Assembly: GCF_031877795.1 (NCBI RefSeq)
Contig: NC_133932.1
Location: 37,463,180-37,527,179 of the forward strand
From: Strix aluco
Taxonomy: Eukaryota; Chordata; Aves; Strigiformes; Strigidae
Length of the DNA stretch: 64,000 nucleotides
Reading direction: 5' to 3'
The notes under the pieces were generated by a model, which was given only the letters and a program-made list of their open reading frames with translations, was not told the DNA's origin and ran no database searches. A program made the position numbers and the translations under genes. The first letter of the stretch is position 1; each line of letters starts with the position of its first letter. Positions 41,634 through 51,848 of this stretch are shown here, one piece after another.

Positions 41634-44600
41634 GTAAGTGACGTCACCGCGCCCGCCCCGCCCCGTGCCGGCCGGGGGAGGGGGGCGGTGGCGGCCGTTA
41701 CTAAACCGGGGCGGCAGCCGAGTCCCGCCGCTCTGCTCTCTCTCCCCGCTGGTAGCGGGGCTGTGGGCGGGCCTTCGTCTCAGCCCGCCCGGGCTCTGCC
41801 GCCGCCCGCCGAGACAAAGAGGGGACGGGGTGCGGGGGGTGCCGGTCCCTCGGGTGGGTGAGGAGGGGGTGAGGCCGCGGGGCAGAGCGCCCGGTGAGTG
41901 TTTCGGGGGAGGTGGCGTCACCCCTGCCTGCGGGCTGAGGGGGAGGTGAAGCGGGGGAAGGGGTGCCCGGCGGTACCGGTGACGCATCCCCAGCTGTGAC
42001 GAGCGGGGCCTAGTCCTGCTCCACGCCTCAGGAGAGGAGAAGCTGGAGAGGCTGATAGCGGGACGGACTGGAGACCGTGGGGCCTCACCCCGCGAGGGTG
42101 GGAGGCTGCGGTAGCCGCCATTGAGCAGGTCTTTGAAGCAGAGCCCTGGGTAATGAGTTACCAGCGTCTTAAATGATGCTCCTGAAGCTCTAGCCCCTGG
42201 GACACTGTAGGGAATACAAAGGACAGCTTTGCTCCCTCTTCCAGCAACAGATGGACGTCTCTGTTGTTGAGAAGGGAGATCAGTGGATGCAGAGATTAAG
42301 GAGTTAGGCATCACAGGAGAAAACCACAAGTCGCAGTCACTAATCAGGATGCCCCCTGGTCTGATCTTAAGCATTTCTGTGGAAGTGTGGATAATAGAAT
42401 TACAGACCAATAAACTCTGTGACTGCCAAATAACCTTACATGTGAGCAAGCAAGCTAAAATACCTCTTGTTCTGCTCTTTCACGGCAATAACTTTACTGT
42501 CACACAGATTGGTGCACACTGTTCAATAATGGATAAAAATCCTTTAAAACTTAAATTACTCCTAGCAATTTGGGAACCTGAAGTCAGTGTTACCTCAGAT
42601 GACTAATGAAAATCTCAGCTCAACTTTCTGCTGTGGTTTGTGACAAAGTAGTGTAATGTTCTTGTTGACTGCAGTACTGAGAGCATCATTTGTGGGGAAA
42701 AAAATTGCATGTGTCTTGAGAAAGCGAGAAAGATTTGCTAAGGAACAGCAAGAAAAAGATGTTCTTTGTGTCTTCATTTCTGTAGTAAAAGGAGTTCATG
42801 AACCAACAAGCAGGTAGTGCCTCATGGAAAGAAAGTAGGAGAGTAGAAGAAGGGGAGAAAATGTTTGCTAACACAAGGTGTGATTACCTTTTTACATTTC
42901 TGTCAGTAGGAGATAATTCTAGCCAAGAAACCAATAAAATGTTGTAAGAAAACTGCATCTAAAGTCATGGCTGAGATGTAAGAAAAATAAGTAAGGCAAA
43001 TTTGTGTTTCTGTTGTTGAGGCAGTGGTCAGGTACTGCACTAGATGGATTACAACTCTCAGCCAGTACGGCACTTCGTGTGTTTCTAACAGCCCGGCCTA
43101 GGCAATCTGTAATCTATGGGAGTGATTCCCGATTGGTGAGCTGTGCATTATTGATGAGGTCTGAAATTTGGCTTCAGTGAATAAAGTTTCCACGTTAATT
43201 AGTTTAGACCCTTGCTGAGACTGCTGGAACTGGAGATGGGAATGATGAATGAGTAAGGAGCATTTGTGGAGCTGGAAGGGTAGTGATGAAAAGGAGTGCT
43301 TTGCCGGTCCTTCCTCTCCTGCACATACCAGGTGCTTGTCGTCCAAGCGGTGCATGATGAGAATTGCAAGGAGGGAGGACAGCACTTCAGCTCAGGTTGC
43401 AGCGACAGGCGGGGCCTGGGAGGTTTGGAAGGTCTCGGAAAGCAGCAGCATCGAGAGGGGGGAGATGAAGAGGTGAAAGCAGAAATAGAGAAGGAAAAGG
43501 CAGTTAACCGTAGTTAGAAAAGTTGAAATTCACTGCCCTGCAGGGATGGTAAAACCTTTTTTGGTTTGCTTCAGTCAGAACACGTTGCAGATGTTAAGCC
43601 AAGTTTTTCCTGTGTCTTGATGAAAGGGCCTTATTTTATGGGAGGCTTTTGAGTATGTAAACAGGAGATCATACTTTATACTTATTAAAGAAAATCAACG
43701 GAGTTCTGGATAAATAACTGATACTGTTTCTTTACTTCTTAGATATCCAAATTGTTACAAAAGGATGCAGAGCAGGAATCCCAAATGAGAGCTGAAATTC
43801 AGAACATGAAGCAAGAACTCTCAACTATTAGTATGATGGATGAGTTTGCTAGATACGCCCGTCTGGAAAGAAAGATTAACAAAATGACTGACAAGCTTAA
43901 AACTCATGGTAGAGTGCAATGTTTACTCCCTTTTCTAGTTTCTGAAAAACATTTTGTCAAGAGTGTTTTCAATTTTAAGTATATTTCTTCTTCAACCTTT
44001 TTCCTCCCCCTCTTATCCATTTGCAGTGTTCCCTTCTTTTATTCTTTTTTTTTTTTTTCCTGTAAACTTTTTGGAGAGCTTGCTTTTGTCTTTCAGTTGT
44101 GCATAGTTCTGCATACACTGATAAGGGAATGATTTAGATATAAATTTTTTCTTCCAAAGAATATCCTGGTCTTCACTGTGTAATTATTTACCCTTTCTCA
44201 GTGATACTTATCACTGAATCATGTTTTGATTAAGTCAAGGAAGTCCTCTGCTGCGTATCTTCACTGCAATAGGACGTGCTGCTTGGTTGGGGCTATTTGG
44301 TTGGTGCACTACAAAATGTTAGTGAGAAAGCTTTGATCTATAAGGTAACCAGATGAGATCTTTCCTGTCATTTTGCAATCCTGTTTGATTTTATGCAGCA
44401 GCTTTTGTGATAAAGCTGTAGTGCTTTGCCTCAGTTAGGATTTTATAGTAGTATAGTCCATCGTCTCGTGGTAGAAAGTACACGTAAACCTTTGGCACCA
44501 GAGCTTTGGCTCTTGCCTTTGCCCAAACTCAGTAACTGATCCTAACAGAACAGGAGATTGCTTGCTTTGCCTGCCTCCTCTGTGCAGAATGCATGGATGT

Positions 44601-47600
44601 TTGTAGGCTCCTTGCTTAGAGAAAGGACAATATTTACAACTGGAAGGTTTGGATTGCTTTCACTAGTATAATTCTTAACCTAATAATTTCAGTTAAGCTA
44701 GATTTGAATAGTTTACTTAGCAACCAGCAATGTTGCTTTAGAAAACTTTAGGCCACTGTTACGTTTGAAGATGTGCTGTCTTCACGGGGCTTTTTTATAG
44801 TAGTCTGAGGTACTGTAACAGGAAAAATAGGCACGAGAAGTTTTAATACTGAACCCGACCAAGATTCATTCAGTGAAGGAATAGTCTTAAGGCAAAAAGT
44901 GCATCTGCTAAAGCCATCATTCTCCCCTTTTAGGAAAGGGAAAAAATTACTTTGAGCTTCATCTAAAGCAGGCTCTCCAATTAGTAACCGCAGTGCCTGT
45001 TTTCATTTGGGAATAGTGGTTTTTGATTACGTGTGCCATTTCTCTGTCTAGGATATTAGTGTTTTGCAACTTTTCGTAGTAGCATTAATAAGAAACTACG
45101 GCGTGATATGGACCTAGCGCTTTCTTGCAGAAGGGTACTTTCAATATAGCTGAGTCATTTCAAAAGAGATTTTAGACAGTGTAATGTCCTGATTTGAAGA
45201 GTAAAATATTAATAAATTGCTAGTTTTATGTAAGTGTAATTCACTATTAAAAATAATGCAGAGTAATATTCTTTTCTTTTAACAGTGAAAGCACGAACTG
45301 CCCAATTAGCCAAAATAAAGTGGGTCATAAATATTGTATTCTACATCTTACAAGTAAGTAAATATTTTATTATGAATACAAATTACTAAACCAAATCCTC
45401 AGTAGAATTACAATTCTCTCCTGCATTTATTGGCTGATGATTAGTTACATGGGTGTTTGACATTCCAAAGACAGAGCACATGCCAAACCGAAAGAGTTTC
45501 TTGAAATAGAAGGGAGAGATGTTCCTGGTAAGGTCTGGTGGTTGTGGATGGAAGAAGTTTTGAATTTTATTTTAGCCCCATGTTTCTGGTTTTGAGATGA
45601 CAAGATAGGAGTTTGTCTCAGCTGTGGGGGTTTCTTCATTTATGTGTGGCACTGAACCCAGGAAAGCTCCGATGCATGCAAATATATTTTACTTATGTTT
45701 TTGAAAACAAAATATGCTTTTGCTGAGGATGCAAATCTCCACTTACAGCTGCTACACATTTCCCCCTGGTGCCTCATCAGATTGTCTCTGTAGTTCAGAC
45801 TTGATGCCAAAGAATTATCTGCTAATAAGGATCACAGTGGTCAACCTGAAGATGTCCCTAGGGTGATGTTAGAGCAAGTTGGATTCCTAGCAGGCAAGGA
45901 TAATGGCTAAAAATAGTCAACAGAATGTAATAATTACTATTACTATGTTTGTCTATGCTAGATTGGAACCAGGATCTCAAAAGAAAGCAGGATTTGCTGC
46001 TGCCTCTTAATATTGTAGATAAATTTAAGGTCACACTGAGTTTAAAAATATTTTGAACTTGCTTAAGAAAATGTAAAATAACAAACTATTCCCTTTAATT
46101 AGGATTTGCTATTTACTGTTTCAAAATAGCGGTAGAAGTGTACTTTGATGTGTATTATTGTCCAAGCTAACAAAAATTTCAATTCTAGGCTGCCTTGATG
46201 ATCTCTCTGATTTGGAAGTACTATTCTGAGCCAGTTACAGTGCTTCCAAGCAAATGGCTTGCTCCGCTGGAACGCCTGGTAGCCTTTCCTACGGGGGTGG
46301 CAGGTAAGGACTGCACGCTCGAAAAAGTACATTGCCCATGCGGATGTTAACAGTGGGGTGATAAAGAGCATATGTAGATTAAAAGCGCTGATTCTGTACG
46401 TTTCTTCTGACTCCCTTAATACAGGGAGGAGTTTCAGACATTAGCTGTTTCCTGTGTATTCAATTCTTTATTTAACTGACAATGAAATGGGCTATTTGTC
46501 ATTTTTATTTCTTCTCAAACAGAGCAGCTTTATCTGTATGGAATAGACCCTGGAGAAGATTTCAAATCAAATATTGAGTCCACTGAAATAGTAGAATTGG
46601 GTTTAAAAATGGGCAGATACTTCATAGGGCTGTATCACTTAGATGTGCTTCTTATAAACAGTTGGGGTTTCACAGCAGCGTAACTCCAGAGTGATTTAGG
46701 TATGCTCTCTCTTGGCGCTTTGTCTTGTCTGATCCCACTCTTTTTCCCATTACACTTCTGTTGCATTTTTACCTACTTAAATCCTTTTCTTTTGGGCAGT
46801 TTAAGGAATTAATGATCAGAACGGTATCACAGGTTGTAGACCCCTGTTTCTGAGTGAAAAGTGTGCTGGCTCTATGATAATGGGATAAGTGGACAGGCAG
46901 AATGACAAGACAACTGAGTGTGGAAATTTGCCTTCAAGCTAAAATGCTGCTGCTGAATCTGCATTTAGGTTTGTAAGTCCTAACTGCCTTAGAAGGAATT
47001 CCAAAATATGTTGTTGGAATTGTGTGCTGTTGTATCTTTAATAGCTGTCTAGAGAATGATTTGTATCCAGCATGCTTACTGGACAAGAGAAGAGTCTGTT
47101 TCTGTGCAGGGTGGGAGAACAGTCCTTGGAAGACATTTATTTAAATAGCATTTGAAGGGACTTAAAGAGGTTCACATCCATGTCTGCCTTCAAGTCTCCT
47201 TTTTTATCTTGGCTGATAATCACAGTAAAGAGATCGCTTTTGAATTCTAGGTGATAAACACAAAAATGTCTAAAAATCACCAAAAAGGTTGTTTCTTCAC
47301 CTGTGTGCTACAAATAGCTATGTATTCCGTGACACTATGTAGTCTGCAATATGGATGTGCTGTGTATTACAGTCAAGGCATACCCTCTATTCCATCATAC
47401 CACCACAGACCTCTGGGCTGCTAGTTGGAATGCCAGGACCCTTTAAAACAGCGCTGCAGGGCATCTGGGTCAGCAGCGAGGGTCTCGGTAGCAGTTTGCT
47501 GTAGAGCTGTATGGGGAGCAAGGGGAAAGGAGAGAAGTATGGGTTTAATACTTTTAAAAAGACTGATTTAAATTTCGAAGGAAATTTACTTTTTATCTTT

Positions 47601-48044
47601 CTCAAATCTTGAATTTAGGTTCTAGCAAAGTATTCTGTTATTTGCCAAGCCTTTAACTTCAGCACCTTAGACATTTTCTGTTAGGTACACAGCAGATGTT
47701 TTTAGCTGTTGGGTTGTATATACCACATTTCGACGTGTATTTGGTCCCCTTTTCCCCAGACAGTCTTCAGGTTTTCTCAGGACCAGCATGGAGTTAGCTG
47801 CCATCCCTTGAAGAGAGACATTTGTACATAAAAGAAAGATGTTTTGTTCCGAGTTCACCTCATAACTCTCTGAGTTTCATTTTTTTACACTTCTGAAGTT
47901 GTTTTCAGACGCATGTGTGCTTCAGGGTTATTGATGCAATGACTTAAATCATGGTTTATATCTCTTTCAGGTGGTGTTGGAATTACATGTTGGCTTGTGG
48001 TTTGCAATAAAGTTGTAGCTATCATGCTACACCCTTTCAGCTGA
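41544..48044 (+). CDS. GET1: GET1/WRB, guided entry of tail-anchored proteins factor 1 (complete, 5 coding exons)
   Basis: ER-membrane receptor subunit that docks the GET3 (TRC40) ATPase and, with CAMLG, inserts tail-anchored proteins. Exons 41544-41633, 43743-43908, 45286-45353, 46189-46303 and 47971-48044 join in phase and total 513 nt: 170 aa plus stop, against 174 aa in human. Membrane segment 1 is about residues 6-26. The cytosolic coiled coil, about 32-98, contains QKDAEQESQMRAEIQNMKQE and FARYARLERKINKMTDKLK and is the GET3-binding arm. Two more membrane segments follow (about 99-118 and 146-166), and the protein ends LHPFS. The start ATG sits in GGCATGG within the CpG island. Only the very N-terminus differs much from mammals. 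Confidence 0.97.
41634..43742 (+). other. GET1 intron 1 (2.1 kb)
   Basis: The first 400 bp belong to the CpG island, then composition falls to ordinary intron. No gene or named repeat seen. Confidence 0.5.
43743..43908 (+). CDS. GET1: GET1 coding exon 2 (coiled coil)
   Basis: Reads ISKLLQKDAEQESQMRAEI, then STISMMDEFARYARLERKI, to KTH. Acceptor TTCTTAG, donor GTAGAG, a rather weak donor; ends in phase 1. The reading frame open beyond the donor is intronic. Confidence 0.96.
43909..45285 (+). other. GET1 intron 2 (1.4 kb)
   Basis: Ordinary intron, T-rich near the 5' end. Nothing recognisable. Confidence 0.5.
45286..45353 (+). CDS. GET1: GET1 coding exon 3
   Basis: Reads VKARTAQLAKIKWVINIVF then YILQ, the end of the coiled coil and the start of membrane segment 2. 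Acceptor AACAG, donor GTAAGT; 68 nt, ends in phase 0. Confidence 0.95.
46189..46303 (+). CDS. GET1: GET1 coding exon 4
   Basis: Reads AALMISLIWKYYSEPVTVL then WLAPLERLVAFPTGVA. Acceptor TTCTAG, donor GTAAGG; ends in phase 1. Confidence 0.95.
46304..47970 (+). other. GET1 intron 4 (1.7 kb)
   Basis: Contains an exon-like open stretch at 46523-46683 (see findings). Otherwise ordinary intron with no named repeat. Confidence 0.5.
47971..48044 (+). CDS. GET1: GET1 coding exon 5 with stop
   Basis: Reads GVGITCWLVVCNKVVAIML then HPFS and TGA, the third membrane segment and conserved tail. Acceptor CTTTCAG. Confidence 0.96.
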
Positions 48045-48103
48045 AGGAATCCCAGTAATCCCCGGAGTCCTCAACTACATTTTCATTATCACTGTTTTAA
48101 ATG

Positions 48104-48109
48104 AATAAA
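48104..48109 (+). terminator. GET1 proximal polyadenylation signal
   Basis: AATAAA 60 bases after the stop codon, leading into an A-run. A second AATAAA at 49607-49612 could end a longer 3' UTR of about 1.6 kb. Confidence 0.6.
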
Positions 48110-51100
48110 AAAAAAAAGAAGGAACAGTTGTCTTTCATGACATTAGGTCTGAGATAATCTTTGTTATTTCGTTTGGGTATCAGCCGGTATTCCTTTTGAT
48201 TTATTTTATCTTTCCTTAGTCTATTTTTCAGTGTGGTGGTCGGTTTTCAAAGAATAGCATTGCTGTTTGTAGAACCTCATTTTGGGTCTATTTCAACAAG
48301 AATGATTCATGACAAAACTGTAAGACTTTGTCATGGCATGTATTCATCAAAATCTAAAAGTGTTGGATTTGTATTTTTAAGTTGGAAATGCCCTGGCATT
48401 AGGAACTAGTTTGGGAGCTTTGCTGTTTCTTTGCTGTATAATAATGGTAGTTTCACCCAAAGGTGGGATTATATTTGGTGACAACTGGTACTAGAGGATA
48501 AAGGTAGGTGGTTTGGTTGGCTTAGGGTAAAACAGAATCAGTTTCCTCCATATTATTTTTTACACTAGAATTGGTGTATTCTTGGGCTGTCTTAGAAAAT
48601 GTATTATTTATATATACGCAACTTTTTATCTCTTAAGAGACTTGCTCCATTGCCAAATACAGGATGTCTGGATACTTCTTTCTCCCTGACTTTTAAAATT
48701 GATTGAACACTTGAATTTTTTTCTACTTTTATTGATAACTGCCCTTTCCTTCCTTGATATTTTTTTCTGCTTCCCAAACTGAGTAGGGATCACTGCAACT
48801 ATTTCCTTCCATGTTTTGGGAGGAAAGGTTATTAGAGAGAAGGTAGAAGACAGTGCTGTTCCTTCAGAGGACTGCATTTCTAAGGGCTTTAGCATACATT
48901 AATGATAGTCCAGGAGAACCTGAAACATGTAAAAAGTCAAATTAGTGATTTAAATGTCTAAAGTAGTAAGGTAGCAAGCAGGAGGAGGAAGGAAAACAAT
49001 TTTCTGTTTTGGAGTAAATGCTTCTTGCCACATTTAGGTCCAGGAAACAGCCTCAATATTTTCAAATTAAAGGAGGACAAAATTCTTCCTAGTACTGTGC
49101 CTGTAGAACAGTGACAAAGTTGTGTTATCTTCCAAACTACAGTAACCTGCAACCCCATCGTTGCTGCCCCACAAGACAAATGGGTGGGTTTATAAAGTTC
49201 TTGTTCCACACCTTTTTGGGTTTTTTTTGACATAAGCCTGAACAAAGCGCTAGGGGACACCTTCCCCACTTGTGCTGGGCTTTGGCGATTCTGGTTCAGC
49301 TTCCCACTCTGTACCCTGGAATGCATCTGTTTTGTTATTTCAGGTCCTTTGCCTTCCTGCAGGATGGAAGGGGTCTAGGGCCCCTCCATAATTAGCACTG
49401 CATTTAGAAATCAGTTCAAAAGTTCCTGACACATTGTGTGTATATATGCATGAAATGTGGGCTGGTTTTTTTTAATGTTAATTTAAAAAAAAAATTGGTT
49501 TATATTTAGGGATTACATTTAGTCACCATGAAAATAGATGCATTAAATATCATCAAGAAAAACTGTTGGGATTGAATGTTATGTATAATTGTGTTTTTAT
49601 TAACAAAATAAAGCTTTTCAGCCCATCTCAGGTTTTCTAATCCATTTTTCAATGTTAATTACAGTTTTCCTAAAAAAACCCCAAACAATAAAACCAAAAC
49701 ACAATGCAACAACCCCCCCAGCCCCATGTTCTTGCATAAGGAGATACTGTTGGAATCAACAGGGCTAATTTATTTTTTTATTATTTTTCTAAAGTATTAG
49801 GGACAGATTATTTAACTATGACATTGACATATTTCTGAATCTAAAAAGGTGGCTAATGATATTTCTACTTAGCTTGTCACGGAGTTACTCAACACAGTGA
49901 AATCAAGAAAAGCAGCATCACTTAAAATCTTCACAGTGGCGTTTGCTGTTTACCCACACTTAGCATGGGGTCGTCAGATACGCAGTTTATTGGCTGCTCT
50001 AGTCAAACATTTGGGTGAGTAAGGGCAAAAAGGCTTTTGGTCACCTAGTCAGTACAAATAGGAGGTGCTGGATTGTGCATGCTTGTTTGCTCAGCTTTGG
50101 GACAGCAGTAAAGGCACTGTAGAAGTATTAATAGTTCATTGAGGAGAAACACCTACTTTTCTAAGGGCACAAAGTCATGCTTTGAAACCTGCCTACAGCT
50201 TAAGCACGACTTCAAGAAAAACCTTTGAAATTTTGAAAATAATGCTGCAAGTAGGTTCAAATCTAAAGTCTTAAATCACCTTTAAAAGCTTTTGCAGTAC
50301 AATTTTTTGAATTTTTTTTTTTTAAAGTGCAACTGCCTTTTAAAATTAATAGGACACACATAATTTTCCCTAACTTCGCATCATTTTAGCAAGTGTTTCA
50401 TGAATTACTATGAGGAACAAAACATAATCTTCCTACCCCTGCTTACATAACCTTAAACACAGGATTTTTAAAGGCTTTTTGAGAACTGGATATGCCTGAC
50501 TTCTCCAAAACAATAGTTTACTCTTGCACATTCATCTTTGGATGTCAGCTGTGGAAGTTACCAGGCAAACTGCTTTGATAAATTCTAACAGTGGAAAAGA
50601 ATGAAGCTTTAGAGCTTTATAATGCTAGTGAAAACAATGTAATAGCAAATTATTTTTATTATGTGTGAATTCTGGAAGCTATTTCAGGAGTGAAGAAAAT
50701 AAAAAGTTATTTTCTTTTATTGCATTGTTGGTACTAACCCAATAATGAACCTTATGAAAGCAGATTGCACACTTCAGCTAGCTAACAAATAATCAGCTTC
50801 AAAATTCCAACTGCAGAGAGAATGCAAAAAAAAAAAAAAAGGAAATTACAGAACGAGGGACTAACTTGGACACCTGAAAACAGGTAAAAATCTTGTAACT
50901 GTTAAGGTGCTCTTAGGAAGTTGCACATGCACGCACATGGACCAAGAAGAGAAGAATGTTCTTTTGTGACAACTGATTTGACTATCATTTTGGAAAAATC
51001 ATTGAAAGAAATTCTCAGTACTTGTAAGATTTAATATGTGTTTAATGAAGGTAAAAACTTCTTAAAAAAAGTTTTATCCTTATTTTTAGAGTAAAGACAA

Positions 51101-51271
51101 GTTGACATACTTAATATCAAATAAAATAATTAGTTTATGTATTCTCATGAGGTTATTTATAATGATTTCATTAGTGTTAGATGCCTTACATTATGAACAA
51201 GTAGTGGTGGTTTGAAATTTGGCTTGTATAACCCCGCATCCTTGCACTTCTCTTTTTTCATTCCTCTCATG
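48110..51271. other. Convergent gap between GET1 and LCA5L
   Basis: AT-rich sequence likely to be mostly 3' UTR of GET1 on the left and LCA5L on the right. Minus-strand AATAAA signals that could serve LCA5L lie near 50717-50722 and 50656-50661. An A/C low-complexity tract lies at about 49671-49724. No gene seen. Confidence 0.45.
49607..49612 (+). terminator. Possible distal GET1 polyadenylation signal
   Basis: AATAAA followed by a T-rich stretch, about 1.56 kb after the GET1 stop. Use by GET1 is a guess from position and strand. Confidence 0.35.
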
Positions 51272-51848
51272 TTAGAACTTGAATGGTTGTCTCTTCAAAC
51301 ACAGCCTGGTCCAAAGAGTTCTTTCATAAGACATTTTCCTTTCAGCAAATGTCATATGAGCGCAGCCTTCCGCTTCAGTGGAACTGTCCTTCTGCCTTGT
51401 TTTGGTAGCTTTACCAAAAGATGGTTCATATAGCCCAAAGGAATTTTTCACTTTTGATTCAGCTGTTTCACTGCAGTCCCGACCAGCACACCCATGGTTG
51501 CAAAAACTGATGTTTTTTGATTTTGTACCTAATGTAAGAATCCTGTGATGCAATTTCTCAGTGGCTTCTGAGAATATGGGTTTTTTTTCAGCCTAATGGG
51601 TGTTTTTTTTCTCGGACCTGGAGTTACACATTTACTCCCTGCCTTCTCACTGTTACTTAGCTGTTCATCTGGCTTTTTTTCTTCCTTTTCATATTCGTCC
51701 ACTGCATCTTCCTCTTGATCGTTCTCTTTTACACTGTCATTTAGTGTTTGTTCTGTTTTCATCAGTTTTTTCAGCTCCCATTTAAGCAAATCTGTCTCTT
51801 CTTCTCTCATAAATTCCAAACAAGCATATTCTTCGATCAGTATTCGGC
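51272..51848 (-). CDS. LCA5L: LCA5L last exon, frame disrupted
   Basis: Starts at acceptor GAAAG in phase 1 and reads [19 protein letters not shown], then acidic and Lys-rich sequence to [13 protein letters not shown]. There the frame used so far reaches a stop within 20 codons. A shifted frame reads [10 protein letters not shown], then [12 protein letters not shown], both conserved in human LCA5L (FTEATENLHH, GYEPSFGK). The change maps to an A8 run (51581-51588): nine A would restore continuity. Further on, [10 protein letters not shown] (51295-51330) is in a third frame, while the sequence after it, LKRQ, is again in the YEPSFGK frame. This is either indel errors in the assembly or decay of the C-terminus. 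Confidence 0.7.

Larger units (their letters stand above)
40150..42050. promoter_or_regulatory. CpG island with divergent HMGN1/GET1 promoter
   Basis: Very CpG-rich sequence spans HMGN1 exons 1-4, the roughly 580 bp between the two start codons, and GET1 exon 1 with part of its first intron. Between the genes are a CCAAT-type box (ATTGG, 41378-41382), E-boxes CACGTG at 41394-41399 and 41438-41443, GC boxes and a G-rich run. A third CACGTG lies at 40600-40605 in HMGN1 intron 1. The head-to-head layout implies a bidirectional promoter. Confidence 0.82.

Noticed and set aside
40417-42449. Open frames of up to 358 codons on both strands over the HMGN1/GET1 CpG island
   Set aside because: They overlap true HMGN1 and GET1 exons in other frames and have island-type composition; no recognisable protein.
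43752-44132. 126-codon frame starting inside GET1 exon 2
   Set aside because: Only the part up to 43908 is exon; beyond the donor it reads through intron with no conserved sequence.
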